Shown: positions 44,285 through 55,907 of the stretch, one piece after another | How the letters are laid out: every line of letters begins with the position of its first letter | Position numbering within the stretch: the first letter of the stretch is position 1 | Origin: Ilex aquifolium | Lineage: Eukaryota > Streptophyta > Magnoliopsida > Aquifoliales > Aquifoliaceae | Length of the DNA: 64,000 bases | Assembly (NCBI GenBank): GCA_951799425.1 | Contig: OX637393.1 | Coordinates: 18,743,744 to 18,807,743 of the forward strand | Direction: 5' to 3' | The notes under the pieces: generated by a model | Seen by the model: the letters and a program-made list of their open reading frames with translations, nothing else | What the model was told of the DNA's origin: nothing | The model's database searches: none | Position numbers and translations under genes: made by a program

Positions 44285-46198
44285 TGATGAGCACAAAATA
44301 TTGTATATTTCAAGGCCTCATTACATGCATTTTAACTCAACTTTTGCATCTAAGTACTTAGAGTTAGCCGATTTTATGAATAATGTTGAATTCTCGATGT
44401 TGCATGTTTTTATAGCTTAAATCATGTATTTTAGGACCTTGCAACTATGTTGGATGTGTGGTGAGGGCATGGACACATTACATGAAGATTTGGAGGCTTA
44501 AAAGTGAAGAAATCAAGGAGGTATTGGTGTTTGGTAACAAAGGCGCCAGCAGCCACACCACTGGGTTGAAGAGCCTCGGTTTTCCTCCATTTTGACCATG
44601 ATCCTCTTCGAATCTGAAAAATTTAAAAACATGAACGTTGTAAATCTGGATGTTTTCTGTATTGTGTCAAAATTTCAGCTCAATCCAACGGTTGGATCAA
44701 AAGTTATGCCAATTCTACGAAAAGTGGTCCGGAGCAGAAAACAGTACCGGTACACAGTACCGGTACTATACCGTTCTGGTACTATACTGCGTACCGGTAC
44801 TTCGAACTCCTGAAGGTATAGAGTACCGGTACACAGTACGGGTATGCTCCCAAAACAGTCCAGAAACGCCTGCAATCATGCTCCACTTGCTTGGGGGTCC
44901 CACCTACACTTCTCCCACACCTAGCCCGACATTTTATCCCTACAACAATGCCTCTTACACCCTACTTGAAGACATTTGGAGGCAATGGCATTAATGAAGA
45001 GGGGATTGAAGGGGGCTGCCAGGGGAGTTGCAGGCTAACCTTCTCCTAGCCTGTCCAAGCTTCAACTCAGCCTCCTATTGATGGGAGGCCTGCACACAGG
45101 CTAGGGGGACCACCATGCACGAAATTTGAAGGCAAACACACCATATATTCAGCATTCACAAGACATTGAAAGGGTGGCTACCTAAGCTTAGTTTTAGTTC
45201 CATGTAGAAGATGATGAATAGTGTAATGTAAGTTTATGTTTTTGCATTTTCCTTTCCATTTCAATTGTTGTAAGCTTTAAACCTCTTGTAATCTTCATTC
45301 CTTGCACTTTAATCTAAGTTGTTTCAAGTTTATTCCAAGTTTACTTGCATGTTCTTCATTTCACCATTGTTGCTTCAAGTTTTCTTCATTTCAACTTTTA
45401 AAATGGGTATTGCATATTTTCCTTCATAGCTTTAGATTTATTGCTTCAAGTTAAGTTTCATGCTTTAAATCTTCATTTCTCTACAATGTCTTTCATTTAC
45501 ATTATGCTTGTCTTTCTTTTATGCATGAGTAACTAGCTTTTAAGTTGGTTAATTCAAGAGAGAATTCCTCTTGGGTATGCCACTTCAACTCATTTTCATT
45601 CCTCCTCTCAGAGTACGATGGCTCGGTTTGATTGGGTTGGGGTGAGGACATGGTTGTGAGTTTTTGATACACCGTAGGCATTGTCACGGGGTATGCTTGA
45701 ATCCTCACCTCCATTTTAGTCCCGAGCTTCCCACGAATCAATAGTACTTCTAGGCTCTATTGGAGGAAGGCTTGAGTTGATTTGGTATTCCCATTGGAAT
45801 GACCTTTTTTGGATTAGCCAACAATTGTTTTCTTGCATTTCCATTCACAAACACAACCACAAAACTTAAACAAAAGATTTTTCACTTTCTTTACCTTTTG
45901 CAAAATCACCTTTACACAACTTGAACTTCCCTTCCCTGAGGAGATGACCTTGGAATACTTTTCAAAGTAAAACACCGACACACAAAAGACTCTTTGCGAT
46001 TGGGGAGCACTTTTGTTCACACACCCACATTTCATTTCATTTCACATTTTGTTCATTCCATTTTCCACCAATCCGTTGTTGCCTAATCTCTTGCATCACC
46101 CCGAGGGAGAGTGACACTCCCTTTCACACATAAGCCATATACACATGTCAAATGGTGATATTTAAGGGGTTAGGAACAACAAGGTTTTTGACCAATCA
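44285..46198 (+). repeat. Second LTR of element E
   Basis: TGATGAGCAC...GACCAATCA, 1914 bp, uninterrupted. GTACCGGTAC-type cluster at 44743-44840. It serves both as 3' LTR of the first internal copy and 5' LTR of the second. Confidence 0.93.
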
Positions 46199-46201
46199 TT
46201 T

Positions 46202-46285
46202 TGGCGCCGTTGCCGGGGAAGGTTGAGCGTCGAGTTCGGAGGTGATTTTGGGCGGCATGGTAAGTCTCGTGATTTTCATCACGGG
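46202..46285 (+). promoter_or_regulatory. PBS and leader hairpin of element E (second copy)
   Basis: PBS TGGCGCCGTTGCCGGGGA at 46202-46219, and hairpin CTCGTGAT/TTTC/ATCACGGG at 46266-46285, identical to the first copy. Confidence 0.9.
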
Positions 46286-46327
46286 CCAAGGTATGTCGTT
46301 TCTTTTGTAAATATTTTGTTTTAGTTT

Positions 46328-47110
46328 GTGTTTTGTATTATGTCTTATAATTTTTATGAAAATGTATCAAATGCCCCATATTATGAAAATGTGTGTGAGA
46401 TTTGTGATGACTATGGGCTCATCTCTTGTATGTGCCCAATAAATTATCCGGTTCAAGACTTTGCATGCGAAGGTTCAAATTCATTTTTGGCCTCCAAAAA
46501 TTTTTACCCCAACCATTATGATACCCCGAGTTATTCGAGTTATGGTTGGGAGAATGAACCTTATAATGTTTCATCCAATCTCACACCACCAAATGAATTT
46601 TCCCAATATCCAACATACGGGAACTCAACCGAAGAAGAATTGGAAAATATTTGGTGCGATTTTATGCAATACTAAATGGAATTCAATGCCCAAATAACAC
46701 AACAACTTGATAAATTGACTAATGCTATTATTGCTATGCATGAAGAACAACACCTTGAGCATAGTCAATGTATTGAGGTTGATCATCCCAATGAAATGCC
46801 TATTGATGTTGAATCTCCCACCACTCTTGTTTGTGAAAAATTTAATGAAGTTATTATCGCACAAGAGGCTAATGAGCCCAAGGTCATTTTTCCATATATG
46901 AGTGGTGTTGAGATTCACATTTCTCAACTTGGGAAGGGCATTGAAAAGGAGTTAAGCGTAGAAACTTTTAAGGAGAAATTGTATACTCCATTGTTGGTAT
47001 TGCATAAGCTTGCCTACACTTCTATTTTGTTGAGATTTTTGACTTCTTATCCTTTGTATTGTTGGATAGATGGGTTAGTAAGGGCATTTATACAACAAAA
47101 AAAATATTAA
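46328..47110 (+). pseudogene. Second copy of the element E gag-derived ORF, broken
   Basis: Almost identical to 41402-42235 but with TAA at 46673-46675 where the first copy has CAA (Gln), so the frame splits into 115 and 144 residues. Near its 3' end one extra A in the A-run at about 47096 changes the last residues. It otherwise keeps the zinc-knuckle-like and helix segments. Confidence 0.85.
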
Positions 47111-47269
47111 AACCAAAAAAATCAATGGGCGCACGATCATATCCGAATTGAAGCCGGATTGACATGAGCCTATTTTGTTTTCATGTACATAGTAGTTAGA
47201 TTTCTTTTATTGTTATAGTTTTATTTTCATAAATGTTGTAGTGTAGATTTTAGCATGAAGGTTGTTTAC

Positions 47270-49104
47270 TGATTGATTGAAAACGGTGTTGTTTCCTAAC
47301 CCCTAAACATCACCCTCACCCTCAATGTGTGTATTGTATGTGGCTTATATGGATGGTGGAGTGTCACTCTCCCTCGGGGTAATGCAAAAGATTAGGCAAC
47401 AACGGAATGGTGGGAAATGGATGAACAAAATATATGTGAAATGGAGAATGGAATGCGTGTGAACAAAAGTGCTCCCCAATCGCAAGGAGTCTTTCGTTGT
47501 CGGTGTTTTACTTGGAAAGTATTCCAAGGTCGTCTCCTCAGGGAAGGAAAGGGAATTCTATGGAAGGTGATTTTGCAAAAGAGAAAAGAAGGTGTAAAAT
47601 CTTGTCTTTGTGTTTTGTGTTTGGTTTGTAAATGAAAATGCAAATAAAGCAAGTGTTGGCTAATCCAAAGGGTTCATTCCAATGGGAATACCAAATCAAC
47701 TCAAAGCCTTCCTCCGATTGAGCATGAATGAACGATTGATTCGGGGGAAGCTAGGGACGAGATTGGTGAGTATCTAAGCATAAATCGTGACTAGGCCTAC
47801 GGAATATCAAAGGCTCACCAACTCATCCACTCTCAACCCCGTCAAACCGAACCATTTGACTCTAAAGGGAGGAATGAAGAAGAGTTGAAAATGGTATTCC
47901 CAAGAGGAATTTTCCCTTGGATTAACCAACTTAAATCCTAGCTACTCATATTAAAAATGCAAGACAAGCATAATGTAGATGGACATGGAAGAGAAATGGA
48001 GATTTAAAGCATGAAACTAAACTTGAAGCAAGAAATCTAAAGCTATGAACAAAAACATTCAATACCCATTTTAAGCTAAAAATGAAGAACTTGAAAGCAT
48101 AAATGGTGAAATGAAGAACATGTAATTAACTTGCAATATACTTGAAATAAAGGAGATTACAATGTAAGAAATGAAGATTACAAGAGGAATGTAGCTTACA
48201 GCAATGACATGGATGAAGAAAATGCAAAAACGAAATTACTATTCATCATCTTCAACCTTGGAGCTTTCTACATCTACTCCTAAGCTTAGGTAGCAAACCC
48301 CTATACAAGCTTGTAATGTTCAATATATTGGTGTGTGGAGACTTGCCAAAACGTCCAAGAGGCTCTCCCCTAGCTGTGTGAACGAGCTCCCATCAAGAGA
48401 GGGCTGAATGGATGGCTTTGACAGGCTAGGAGATCATAGCCTGGGCAGCCCACTCCCCCCCATTCCTCCTTTAATGCATTGGCCTTTAAAGTCTTCCACT
48501 TGAGTGTAGGAGGCCTGTAAATGTGTAAGGAAATGTTGGGATAGGCGTGGGAGAAGTGTAGGTGGGACCCCCAAGCCTCAAAGTTGAGTTACAGGCTGTT
48601 TTCGCGACCAGAAGGTCCGGAGTACAGGTACTGGGTACCGGTACTGTTTTTCTGCACTGGACCACCTTCGGTAGAATCGGCATAACTCTTGATCTAACCG
48701 TTGGATTGGGCTCAAATTTTGACACCAAATAGAAGACACCCATATCTACAACTTTCATGTTTTAAACTTTTCCAAATTATGAGTAGATCATGGTAAAAAT
48801 GGAGGAATTCCGAGGCAGTGCTTCCAATTGTTGCTGCAGCAGGTGCCCTTGTTCCCAAGCACCAATGCCTTCTTGATTTCTTCACTTTTAAGCCTCCAAT
48901 TCTTCATGTATTGTGTCCATGCCTTCACCACACATCCATCAAGGTTGCAATGTCCTAAAATCAATCATTTAAGCTATAAAAGGTTGCAACATCAAAATAT
49001 CAACATTATAGACAATTTTGGCTAACACTAAGTATTTAAATGCAAAAGTTGAGTTATAATGCATGTAATGAGCCCTTCAAATATGCAATATTATGCGCTC
49101 ATCA
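47270..49104 (-). repeat. Solo LTR, 1835 bp, minus strand, with TTTAC target duplication
   Basis: Forward ends TGATTGATTG...GCGCTCATCA, flanked by TTTAC at 47265-47269 and 49105-49109. The internal sequence of E continues on both sides as at 42336-42345. Same family and same length as the solo LTR at 38223-40057. One intact GTACCGGTAC and one decayed copy at about 48620-48645. Confidence 0.93.
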
Positions 49105-49325
49105 TTTACCTCTTCCTAATTTGGACTCATTTCACTTTGAGCATCATTGTATCAAATCTTATTGGGTATCATGTTCTAGTCTAAGTTGGGGGGTGTAAAC
49201 AAGCTTTTTGTGTTTTATTTTTTCCGTTAATGTACATATATATATGAAGAAAAAAAAAAAAAAGGTGTATCTCATTTCCCATGTTAACTTTCATTTTTTC
49301 TCATTGCATGATTTCTTGTGCATTG
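49105..49325 (+). other. Element E second internal region, truncated end
   Basis: Resumes the noncoding region of E after the solo LTR, includes the first PPT-like core (about 49188) and stops at 'cttgtgcattg' (49325), where LTR sequence of element F begins. Confidence 0.85.
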
Positions 49326-50011
49326 GTAAAGTTATAAACAAAGAGAAATAAACGTTAACTTATACATGCATTGGTAAATCATCCAATAAACAAAGTGAAA
49401 TAAACGTTAAGCATTAGAACAGAGCACAAATATAATTCTCAGATAACTTATACATGCCCTTCTCCTCTTACTAAAGAGTGAATGAGAAACTACTCACTCT
49501 TCATGGCTTTGGTAAAGCTAGAAAAGTGAGTGATGCTCATCCCTCTAAGTAGAAGACTTAAAAGATAAAATAACAATGAACGAGGAGCCAATCTTTAACA
49601 AAAATTGAGTGAATCACGTTCCACCCTTCACGGCTTTGGTAAAGCTCTAGAAAAGTGGAAGAGTTTCACTCTTCTAAGAAAGAAAGAAGCTCAAGCAATG
49701 GAAGTGAAGTACATAAACAATAAAAGTAGAAGAAAGCTAGTCACATTTGGAGGGTGGCTTCCTCAACCAAGAAATGGAGGGTTGCTTGCTCAACCAAAAG
49801 ATGAACTAACTCCCTTCTATGCATGTAAATGAAAGCAAAAACATAAAAGTACTCTTATAACAAACAAGGAGATGTTGGACTAAAGCCAAACTAATCTCTA
49901 AAATAAAGACTTCATACAAGGAAAACATAAGCTTAAATCTACAATGTGAGTGGGAGTCTAAGTCTCCATCAACCCTTCTACTTGGCTCTCTTAGCTCTCC
50001 AACAAAGGGAG

Positions 50012-50020
50012 TATTTATAG
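50012..50020 (-). promoter_or_regulatory. TATA box in the LTR of F
   Basis: CTATAAATA on the minus strand, about 90 bp downstream of the nearest palindrome. The same site in the other LTR is at 55259-55267. Confidence 0.7.
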
Positions 50021-50109
50021 GCAAGAGGAGGAGACAAGAGGAGGTAAAGGAATAGTGTATGCCGCTCAAGTCCAAGTGAAAAGCCAACCACTCTGCTGCC
50101 AGTTTGTGG

Positions 50110-50462
50110 AGAACGTTCGAACGTTAGTTGGCGTTCAAACGTTGTTTCTATTTTTGCACTAAGGTCGTTCGAACGTTGATTGTTGTTCGAACGTTTCTTC
50201 TGTTTTTGCACTAATGGCGTTCGAACGCCAGATGTGTTCTGACCCTTTCACTCGAGTGATCTGTTGGTCTTCTGTGTAGTTCAGTTCCAACTCTATGCAG
50301 TAGTCTGGTCTTCAATCAACTCAAGTGCACGTTCGAACGTGAGTTGGCGTTCGAACGTGACACTCAAGTGCCTCAGAGCTTCAGTCTTCTTTTCTAACTG
50401 CAACACACATTCTCTTAGCATTTGAGTCTGCTACAGTGCAATGTGGACGTTCGAACGTTCTG
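50110..50462. repeat. CGTTCGAACG palindrome cluster (3' LTR of F)
   Basis: About eight CGTTCGAACG-type sites, often paired with a short 'tagttgg' or 'gagttgg' spacer (for example near 50112 and 50331). The equivalent array in the 5' LTR is at 55358-55722. Confidence 0.9.
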
Positions 50463-50642
50463 GCTGTGCTCCAAGTTTTTCCAATTTTGGGCTCTAATGT
50501 GCTGGTGTTGCATCCAAGTGTGGTAGTTGTTGTTCTTGAGTCCTTCTTCAGTTTAGGGCCTGAAATGACATCACTTAAACTCCATCATAGTACAATTAGT
50601 CTTAAAATGGCATAGTAACATGCTAACTTTAAGTGCTAATCA

Positions 50643-52464
50643 CACTCCCCAACCTAAATATTGCTAGCCTCTAGTAATACAAAAACAACTCTACTCCTAA
50701 TGCCATTTTCATAGGTCATCCGGTTGCATTTAGCTTATGCAACAAGCCGTTGAACCACTAGGTTTACCCTAGCGGACGAGTGTTGTCTCGTGAGGGTTTC
50801 CAGGGAAGCTACCCACAAACTTCAGTCGAACAGGTGTGTATGTGAGATTGCTAATTAAAGTAAATTAGCATCATGGTCGTTGAGGCACCCAACTCTCAAT
50901 TTTGACTTATATCCCGCATGTCCCTCTTTCATAGGTATTTATTCTATACAAAAATTAGCATCTGTTACATTGGCATTTGGAATTCCCAATGTAGTAGGAA
51001 TGATCATTCACGCCACAGGAATTGTTACATAACAAACACTCCCTTTTTCCACCTTCCATGGATAGCTTCGATTCCACAAACCTCTCGTAAAATTCTCTCA
51101 GCAAAAGTTCGCTCCGATTATAGTGACTTGTTGCTCACAGATCATGTGATCAGAAGGTGGCCAATCGAAAAATCACATGCACAATTAGAAAAGGAGTGAA
51201 ATTTTAAGGAAGCAACTACTTATGTTTGGCATAATCTCATGAAAGAATATTGACGCAATTTAAAGAAATGCTATTTACCATATCCCAATTTTGTTTAACA
51301 ACACACGCATGTAACAGGCTTGAGATCAATTAGGGCTTTTCATAGGTTGTAGCGTGGCCAGAGGTCAGTGGCTAACGAAACGACGTCAGAGACTTTCAAA
51401 AGCTATCTTCTGTTTATGTAGTGTAGCACACCTTTTTCTAACTTTTTGATATTTTGCCTAGAGATGACATTTCTTTCTTTCATTTTTCTCATTTTTCACT
51501 TTCTTCGCAATTTCTTGCATTTTTACTTCTTTTCTGTTTCAATTGTTCTCATTGATTCTTCTTGTCATCGAAAAGTAGCTTCCACAGTCTTTCCATTCCT
51601 TGCATTTCTGTGTCATGTTGATTTACAAGAGGGTGCAAGAAAATTAGATAGCAATGGTGTGTCCAGTATGTTTTCTTGTGGCTTGGTAATCATTTGGGTT
51701 TATCGAAGAAGAAATCATACATTGAGGGCTCAAACATGGCTGACTAGGGAAATAATTTTGTAAAAGAAATGGCTAAGGCTCAATATCAATTCAAAGATGG
51801 CCTAAAATCATTTCTCAAGTATGTGCACATGGATGTGTAGTATGTGAAGTTTTCCTGTGGGATATGTCAATAGATCGCTTTTAATTGCGTCAATCAAAGC
51901 AAGATTAATGAGACTATTCAAAAATTGAGAGTGAAAGACTTTACTTGAGTAAACATCGATTGTCTCTCGAAAGCATCGTAAGGCTCGAGGCTCAACATGG
52001 TATTCTTTGTTATCTCCACTAGTTATGTCGGGTATTCCAGGGGATGTCGGTTATATACCGATTCCATTTTCGAGTCAAATCATCCTGTACTTTGAAAATA
52101 ACAGATATCGATGCACGTTTGATAATTTAAGCATAGAAATAATACCAATTGTCCAAGAGATGTGGTTTTAAGTTTTGGTTGATAAGTTGAGGTGTCAAAC
52201 CGATCATGTGCGTATTTACTCTAGCAAACATTCTTAACATCCACATTCGTTCCATCATATTTTAATTTTAAGCTAAATCTACATATGCATTAAAACAAAG
52301 TGATAAATGGAACCATTCATTTCTCAAAATATCATCTTTTAATATCAACGGTTCGATTCATACAAAAACTTACAACTATCAAAGAAGGAATTCATAAAAA
52401 GAAGCACTTTAAACAAACATAAAAAAAAAAAGAACAAGAACAGGGATAGGGATCTCTCTCTCTC
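50643..52464 (-). other. Element F polypurine tract and noncoding tail
   Basis: Minus-strand PPT 'taggttggggagtg' at 50643-50656 abuts the LTR. The rest is a diverged version of the conserved noncoding region, with 'ggcataatctcatgaaagaat' (about 51228), a pyrimidine-rich tract (51425-51545) and 'gatggcctaaaatcatttct' (about 51795). A run of (TC)n lies at about 52452-52470. No gene recognised. Confidence 0.7.
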
Positions 52465-53569
52465 TCACTCTCCTCTAGGTCTGCTAGCTCCACCTCTCAA
52501 AAGTCCAAGGATCTCCTCCTGCTGTCGGAGAATCCTGTCTTGGTTGGCCTCAATGCCAATCATAATGTCTCTCAGTGATCTCCGACTACTGGTGTTGGGA
52601 CCTGCCTCCTGTGGCAAATCTCTCTCTCTCTCTCCATCTCTCTCTCCTCCATCTCATCAAGCTCCTCTTGTACCTCATCCACTCCGTGGGCAGGGGGCTC
52701 TTCTTGTCTTGCCGCTGGGCCGCCACTATGACTTTGGCTTCTCCGGAAGGAAGCCTTGTTCAGTGGCCCCATCGGCTTTTGGATTTCCATCTCGGGCCTC
52801 ACCTTGATCCCATTTTCCAAGCACATTTCAGTCACCAAAGTAGCAAAAGGGAGTGCACTCCTCTTTACATCACACCCATTCTTCATTTCATTCAGGATGA
52901 GAGAGGGGAGGTCGATGCTATGTCCTTTGCCAATTGCATAAAGTAGACGGGCCATGTCGAGTAAAATCTCACTCCTTCGTCCTATGGGAGCGAGATTAGA
53001 CACCACAATTAAGTTTAGCATTTTGTATTTATCGGTGAGCTCCCCCTGTTTTAAAAACCTCCGCCTATCCCATGAAAAATCAGTCATCCCTGTCAATTCT
53101 CTCCCAACCCTATTCAACGGTTCATTCTTCCTTGGAGGGTATGTCGGGTTTTGTACCCGAGCCACTTCTTGCCTTATTTCCTTAATATACTCTTCACTCA
53201 CATTAATGTGGGCTCCCCTCACGTATGTTCGGATTGCGCCATTGATGATCTCGGCGTTGGAGTAAAACTCCCGCACCAAGTCAACAACGAATCTCCCCCG
53301 TTTCACAAAAACCACACCCAATTCCTCCTCTCCATCTCCGCCAATATTCTCAATTCCGCAAAATCAGTAATCACAATATCTCTTTCACATACTACTGCAT
53401 GATTTTGGAAGAAGTTTTCATACCTTTCTGCCTTAAGAGCACTGGGGAATCGTGTTCGATCGAATCTTTTCACCACTGGTCTCCCTTCCCTTTCTTCAAT
53501 CACCTCTTCTACAAAATTAGGCTCCTGATTGATCAGGTTTCGCCTGGCAGGTAGTTTAACTCTAGGCAT
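52465..53569 (-). pseudogene. Element F ORF3 with two frameshifts
   Basis: Start MPRVKLPARRNL at 53569. N-terminal basic and Glu-rich part to about 53310, where the frame shifts; then DLVREFYSNAEIINGAIRTYVRGAHINVS, GRELTGMTDFSWDRRRFLKQGELTDKYKMLNLIVVSNLAPIGRR, GKGHSIDLPSLILNEM and a Pro/Gln/Glu-rich tail. A second shift falls in the CT microsatellite (about 52620-52640), after which the minus strand continues with RDIMIGIEANQDRILRQQEEIL to a stop at 52465-52467. The same domain order is seen in G. There is no membrane segment. Function unknown. Confidence 0.75.
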
Positions 53570-53786
53570 TGTGATTTTTTGGGTTTTGAGTTTGGGAAGG
53601 TGTTGAAAGTTTTGGTTTCTTGGTGAGAATGGGGATTCTTTAAGTGGGAATGGGCTTTGGATGTTTGATTTTTGGTGAAAATGGAGAATGGCAAGCGTTT
53701 TGGGTGCTGGGTAGAGAAGAGTCACCAAGGGTTTTTCGGGTTTTCAAGGGGTTTGGAGGGTTTTGAAATGAAGAAGACGAACCAGG

Positions 53787-53795
53787 CTTTTATAG
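53787..53795 (-). promoter_or_regulatory. TATA box of a probable internal ORF3 promoter (element F)
   Basis: CTATAAAAG on the minus strand, about 20 bp downstream of the nearest CGTTCGAACG palindrome and 220 bp upstream of the ORF3 start. The palindrome-TATA order matches that in the LTR of F. Confidence 0.65.
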
Positions 53796-53808
53796 CCTGA
53801 GTCGTGAC

Positions 53809-53977
53809 CGTTCGAACGTTTGTAACGTTCGAACGTGTCTAGAAGGATTTTAAGCAGATCGTTCGAACGTGGTTTGGCATTCGAACGTGGTGAGTTCTCA
53901 GTACTTTTGAGTTCTGTCAAAGGCCAAAGTGCTATAGGTTCTCTTTGTTCGAACGTTCTATTGGCGTTCGAACGTTA
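53809..53977. repeat. CGTTCGAACG cluster upstream of ORF3 (element F)
   Basis: Six sites near 53809, 53826, 53860, 53879, 53947 and 53966, the last four arranged as pairs about 19 bp apart, as in the LTR. Confidence 0.92.
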
Positions 53978-53988
53978 ATCTCGAAATG

Positions 53989-55907
53989 TGTACACCCAAG
54001 TGCAGGCGGTCAAGCATAGTAATAATCCGGTATGAGTCCGGAGTCGAATCCATAGGGAACTTACGTTGGTGTTTTTGAGATAAGCAGTGGTGGAGACCTA
54101 TCGTTTATGACCTTTGCGATTTGTTGAGAGAGGTGAGATTTCCTGGACATAATATAAGATTCTTTCCAAGAGAAATTTCTTAACAAAACAGGAGATAAAT
54201 GCTAATGAAAAAGGGTCACTCTTTAGTTCAAGGATCTGGACATGTAGTTAATTATCCGGTTTATTATATTTGTGCTTGATAACTCAATTAACTCCCGTGT
54301 CAACAGCAAGTTAATCGGAAGATAAAGATGGACTGTGAGAATTAAGAACATGATTTCGATATCTTTCTAGAAGTTTACAAGAATTGTCTGTGCCGAGACT
54401 AACCCGTCTACAAACAAGCAAGTGTTTCTACAAGACACCCAATCATGATATTAATATTCCATTCTTTAAATGAAGCTCAATAAGGGGGAGGATTGAAGGG
54501 TAGTCCTGAAGATCTAGCCGGGGTGCTTGCCTTGAACCGATGAGTCTTTATATGCAAGAGTCATCCATATCATAGAAAGAACCCACGATTATAAAAAGTA
54601 CCTTAGCTTTGCTAGATGCAATCAATCATCCAATAAACAAAGAGAAATAAACGTTAAGCATTAGAACAGAGCACAAATATAATTCCCAGATAACTTATAC
54701 ATGCCCTTCTCCTCTTACTAAAGAGTGAATGAGAAACTACTCACTCTTCATGGCTTTGGTAAAGCTAGAAAAGTGAGTGATGCTCATCCCTCCAAGTAGA
54801 AGACTTAAAAGATAAAATGACAATGAACAAGGAGCCAATATTTAACAAAGATTGAGTGAATCATGTTCCACCCTTCACGGCTTTGGTAAAGCTCTAGAAA
54901 AGTGGAAGAGTTTCACTCTTCTAAGAAAGAAAGAAGCTCAAGCAATGGAAGTGAAGTACATAAACAATAAAAGTAGAAGAAAGCTAGTCACATTTGGAGG
55001 GTGGCTTCCTCAACCAAAAAATGGAGGGTTGCTTCCTCAACCAAAAGATGAACAAACTCCCTTCTATGCATGTAAATGAAAGCATAAACATAAAACTACT
55101 CTTATAACAAATAAGGAGATGTTGGACTAAAGCCAAACTAATCTCTAAAATAAAGACTTCATACAAGGAAAACATAAGCTTAAATCTATAATGTGAGTGG
55201 GAGTCTAAGCCTCCATCAACCCTTCTACTTGGCTCTCTTAGCTCTCCAACAAGGGGAGTATTTATAGGCAAGAGGAGGAGATAAGAGGAGGTAAAGGAAT
55301 AGTGTATGCCGCCCAAGTCCAAGTGAAAATCCAACCACTCTGCTGCCAGTCTGTGGAGAACGTTCGAACGTTAGTTGGCGTTTGAACGTTGTTTCTGTTT
55401 TTGCACTAAGGTCGTTTGAACGTTGATTGTCGTTCGAACGTTTCTTCTATTTTTGCACTAATGGCGTTCGAACGCCAAATGTGTTCTGACCCTTTCACTC
55501 GAGTGATCTGTTGGTCTTCTGTGTAGTTCAGTTCCAACTCTATGCAGTAGTCTGGTCTTCAATCAACTCAAGTGCACGTTCGAACGTGAGTTGGCGTTCG
55601 AACGTGACACTCAAGTGCCTCAGAGCTTCAGTCTTCTTTTCTAACTGCAACATGCCTTCTCTTAGCAGTTGAGTTTGCTACAGTGCAATGTGGACGTTCT
55701 AACGTGAGTTGGCGTTCGAACGTTCTGGCTGTGCTCCAAGCTTTTCCAATTTTGGGCTCTAATGTGCTGGTGTTGCATCCAAGTGTGGTAGTTGTTGTTC
55801 TTGAGTCCTTCTTCAGTTTAGGGCCTGAAATGACATCACTTAAATTCCATCATAGTACAATTAGTCTTAAAATGGCATAGTAACATGCTAACTTTAAGTG
55901 CTAATCA
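53989..55907 (-). repeat. 5' LTR of element F
   Basis: On the minus strand it runs from TGATTAGCAC at 55907 to ...GTGTACA at 53989, 1919 bp. TATA box CTATAAATA at 55259-55267; CGTTCGAACG array at 55358-55722. Directly internal to it lies the promoter region of ORF3 instead of a PBS and gag, so about 6-7 kb of the ancestral element has been deleted. Confidence 0.8.

Larger units (their letters stand above)
37533..49325 (+). mobile_element. Element E: non-autonomous LTR element, tandem LTR-internal-LTR-internal
   Basis: LTR (37533-38222 joined to 40063-41272, 1900 bp), internal region 41273-44284, second LTR 44285-46198 (1914 bp), then a second PBS and internal region up to 49325. The two internal copies are almost identical. 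There is no pol and no ORF3: the only gene is a 277-residue gag-derived ORF. PBS, hairpin and PPT are intact, so it could be mobilised in trans by an autonomous relative. The tandem arrangement fits unequal recombination between LTRs. Confidence 0.88.
49326..50642 (-). repeat. 3' LTR of element F, truncated
   Basis: On the minus strand it starts TGATTAGCACTTAAAG at 50642 and matches 54600-55907, but the R/U5 part present at 53989-54600 is missing. TATA box CTATAAATA at 50012-50020. CGTTCGAACG palindromes between 50110 and 50462. A direct repeat around 'ggctttggtaaagct' occurs twice (about 49505 and 49630). Confidence 0.85.
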
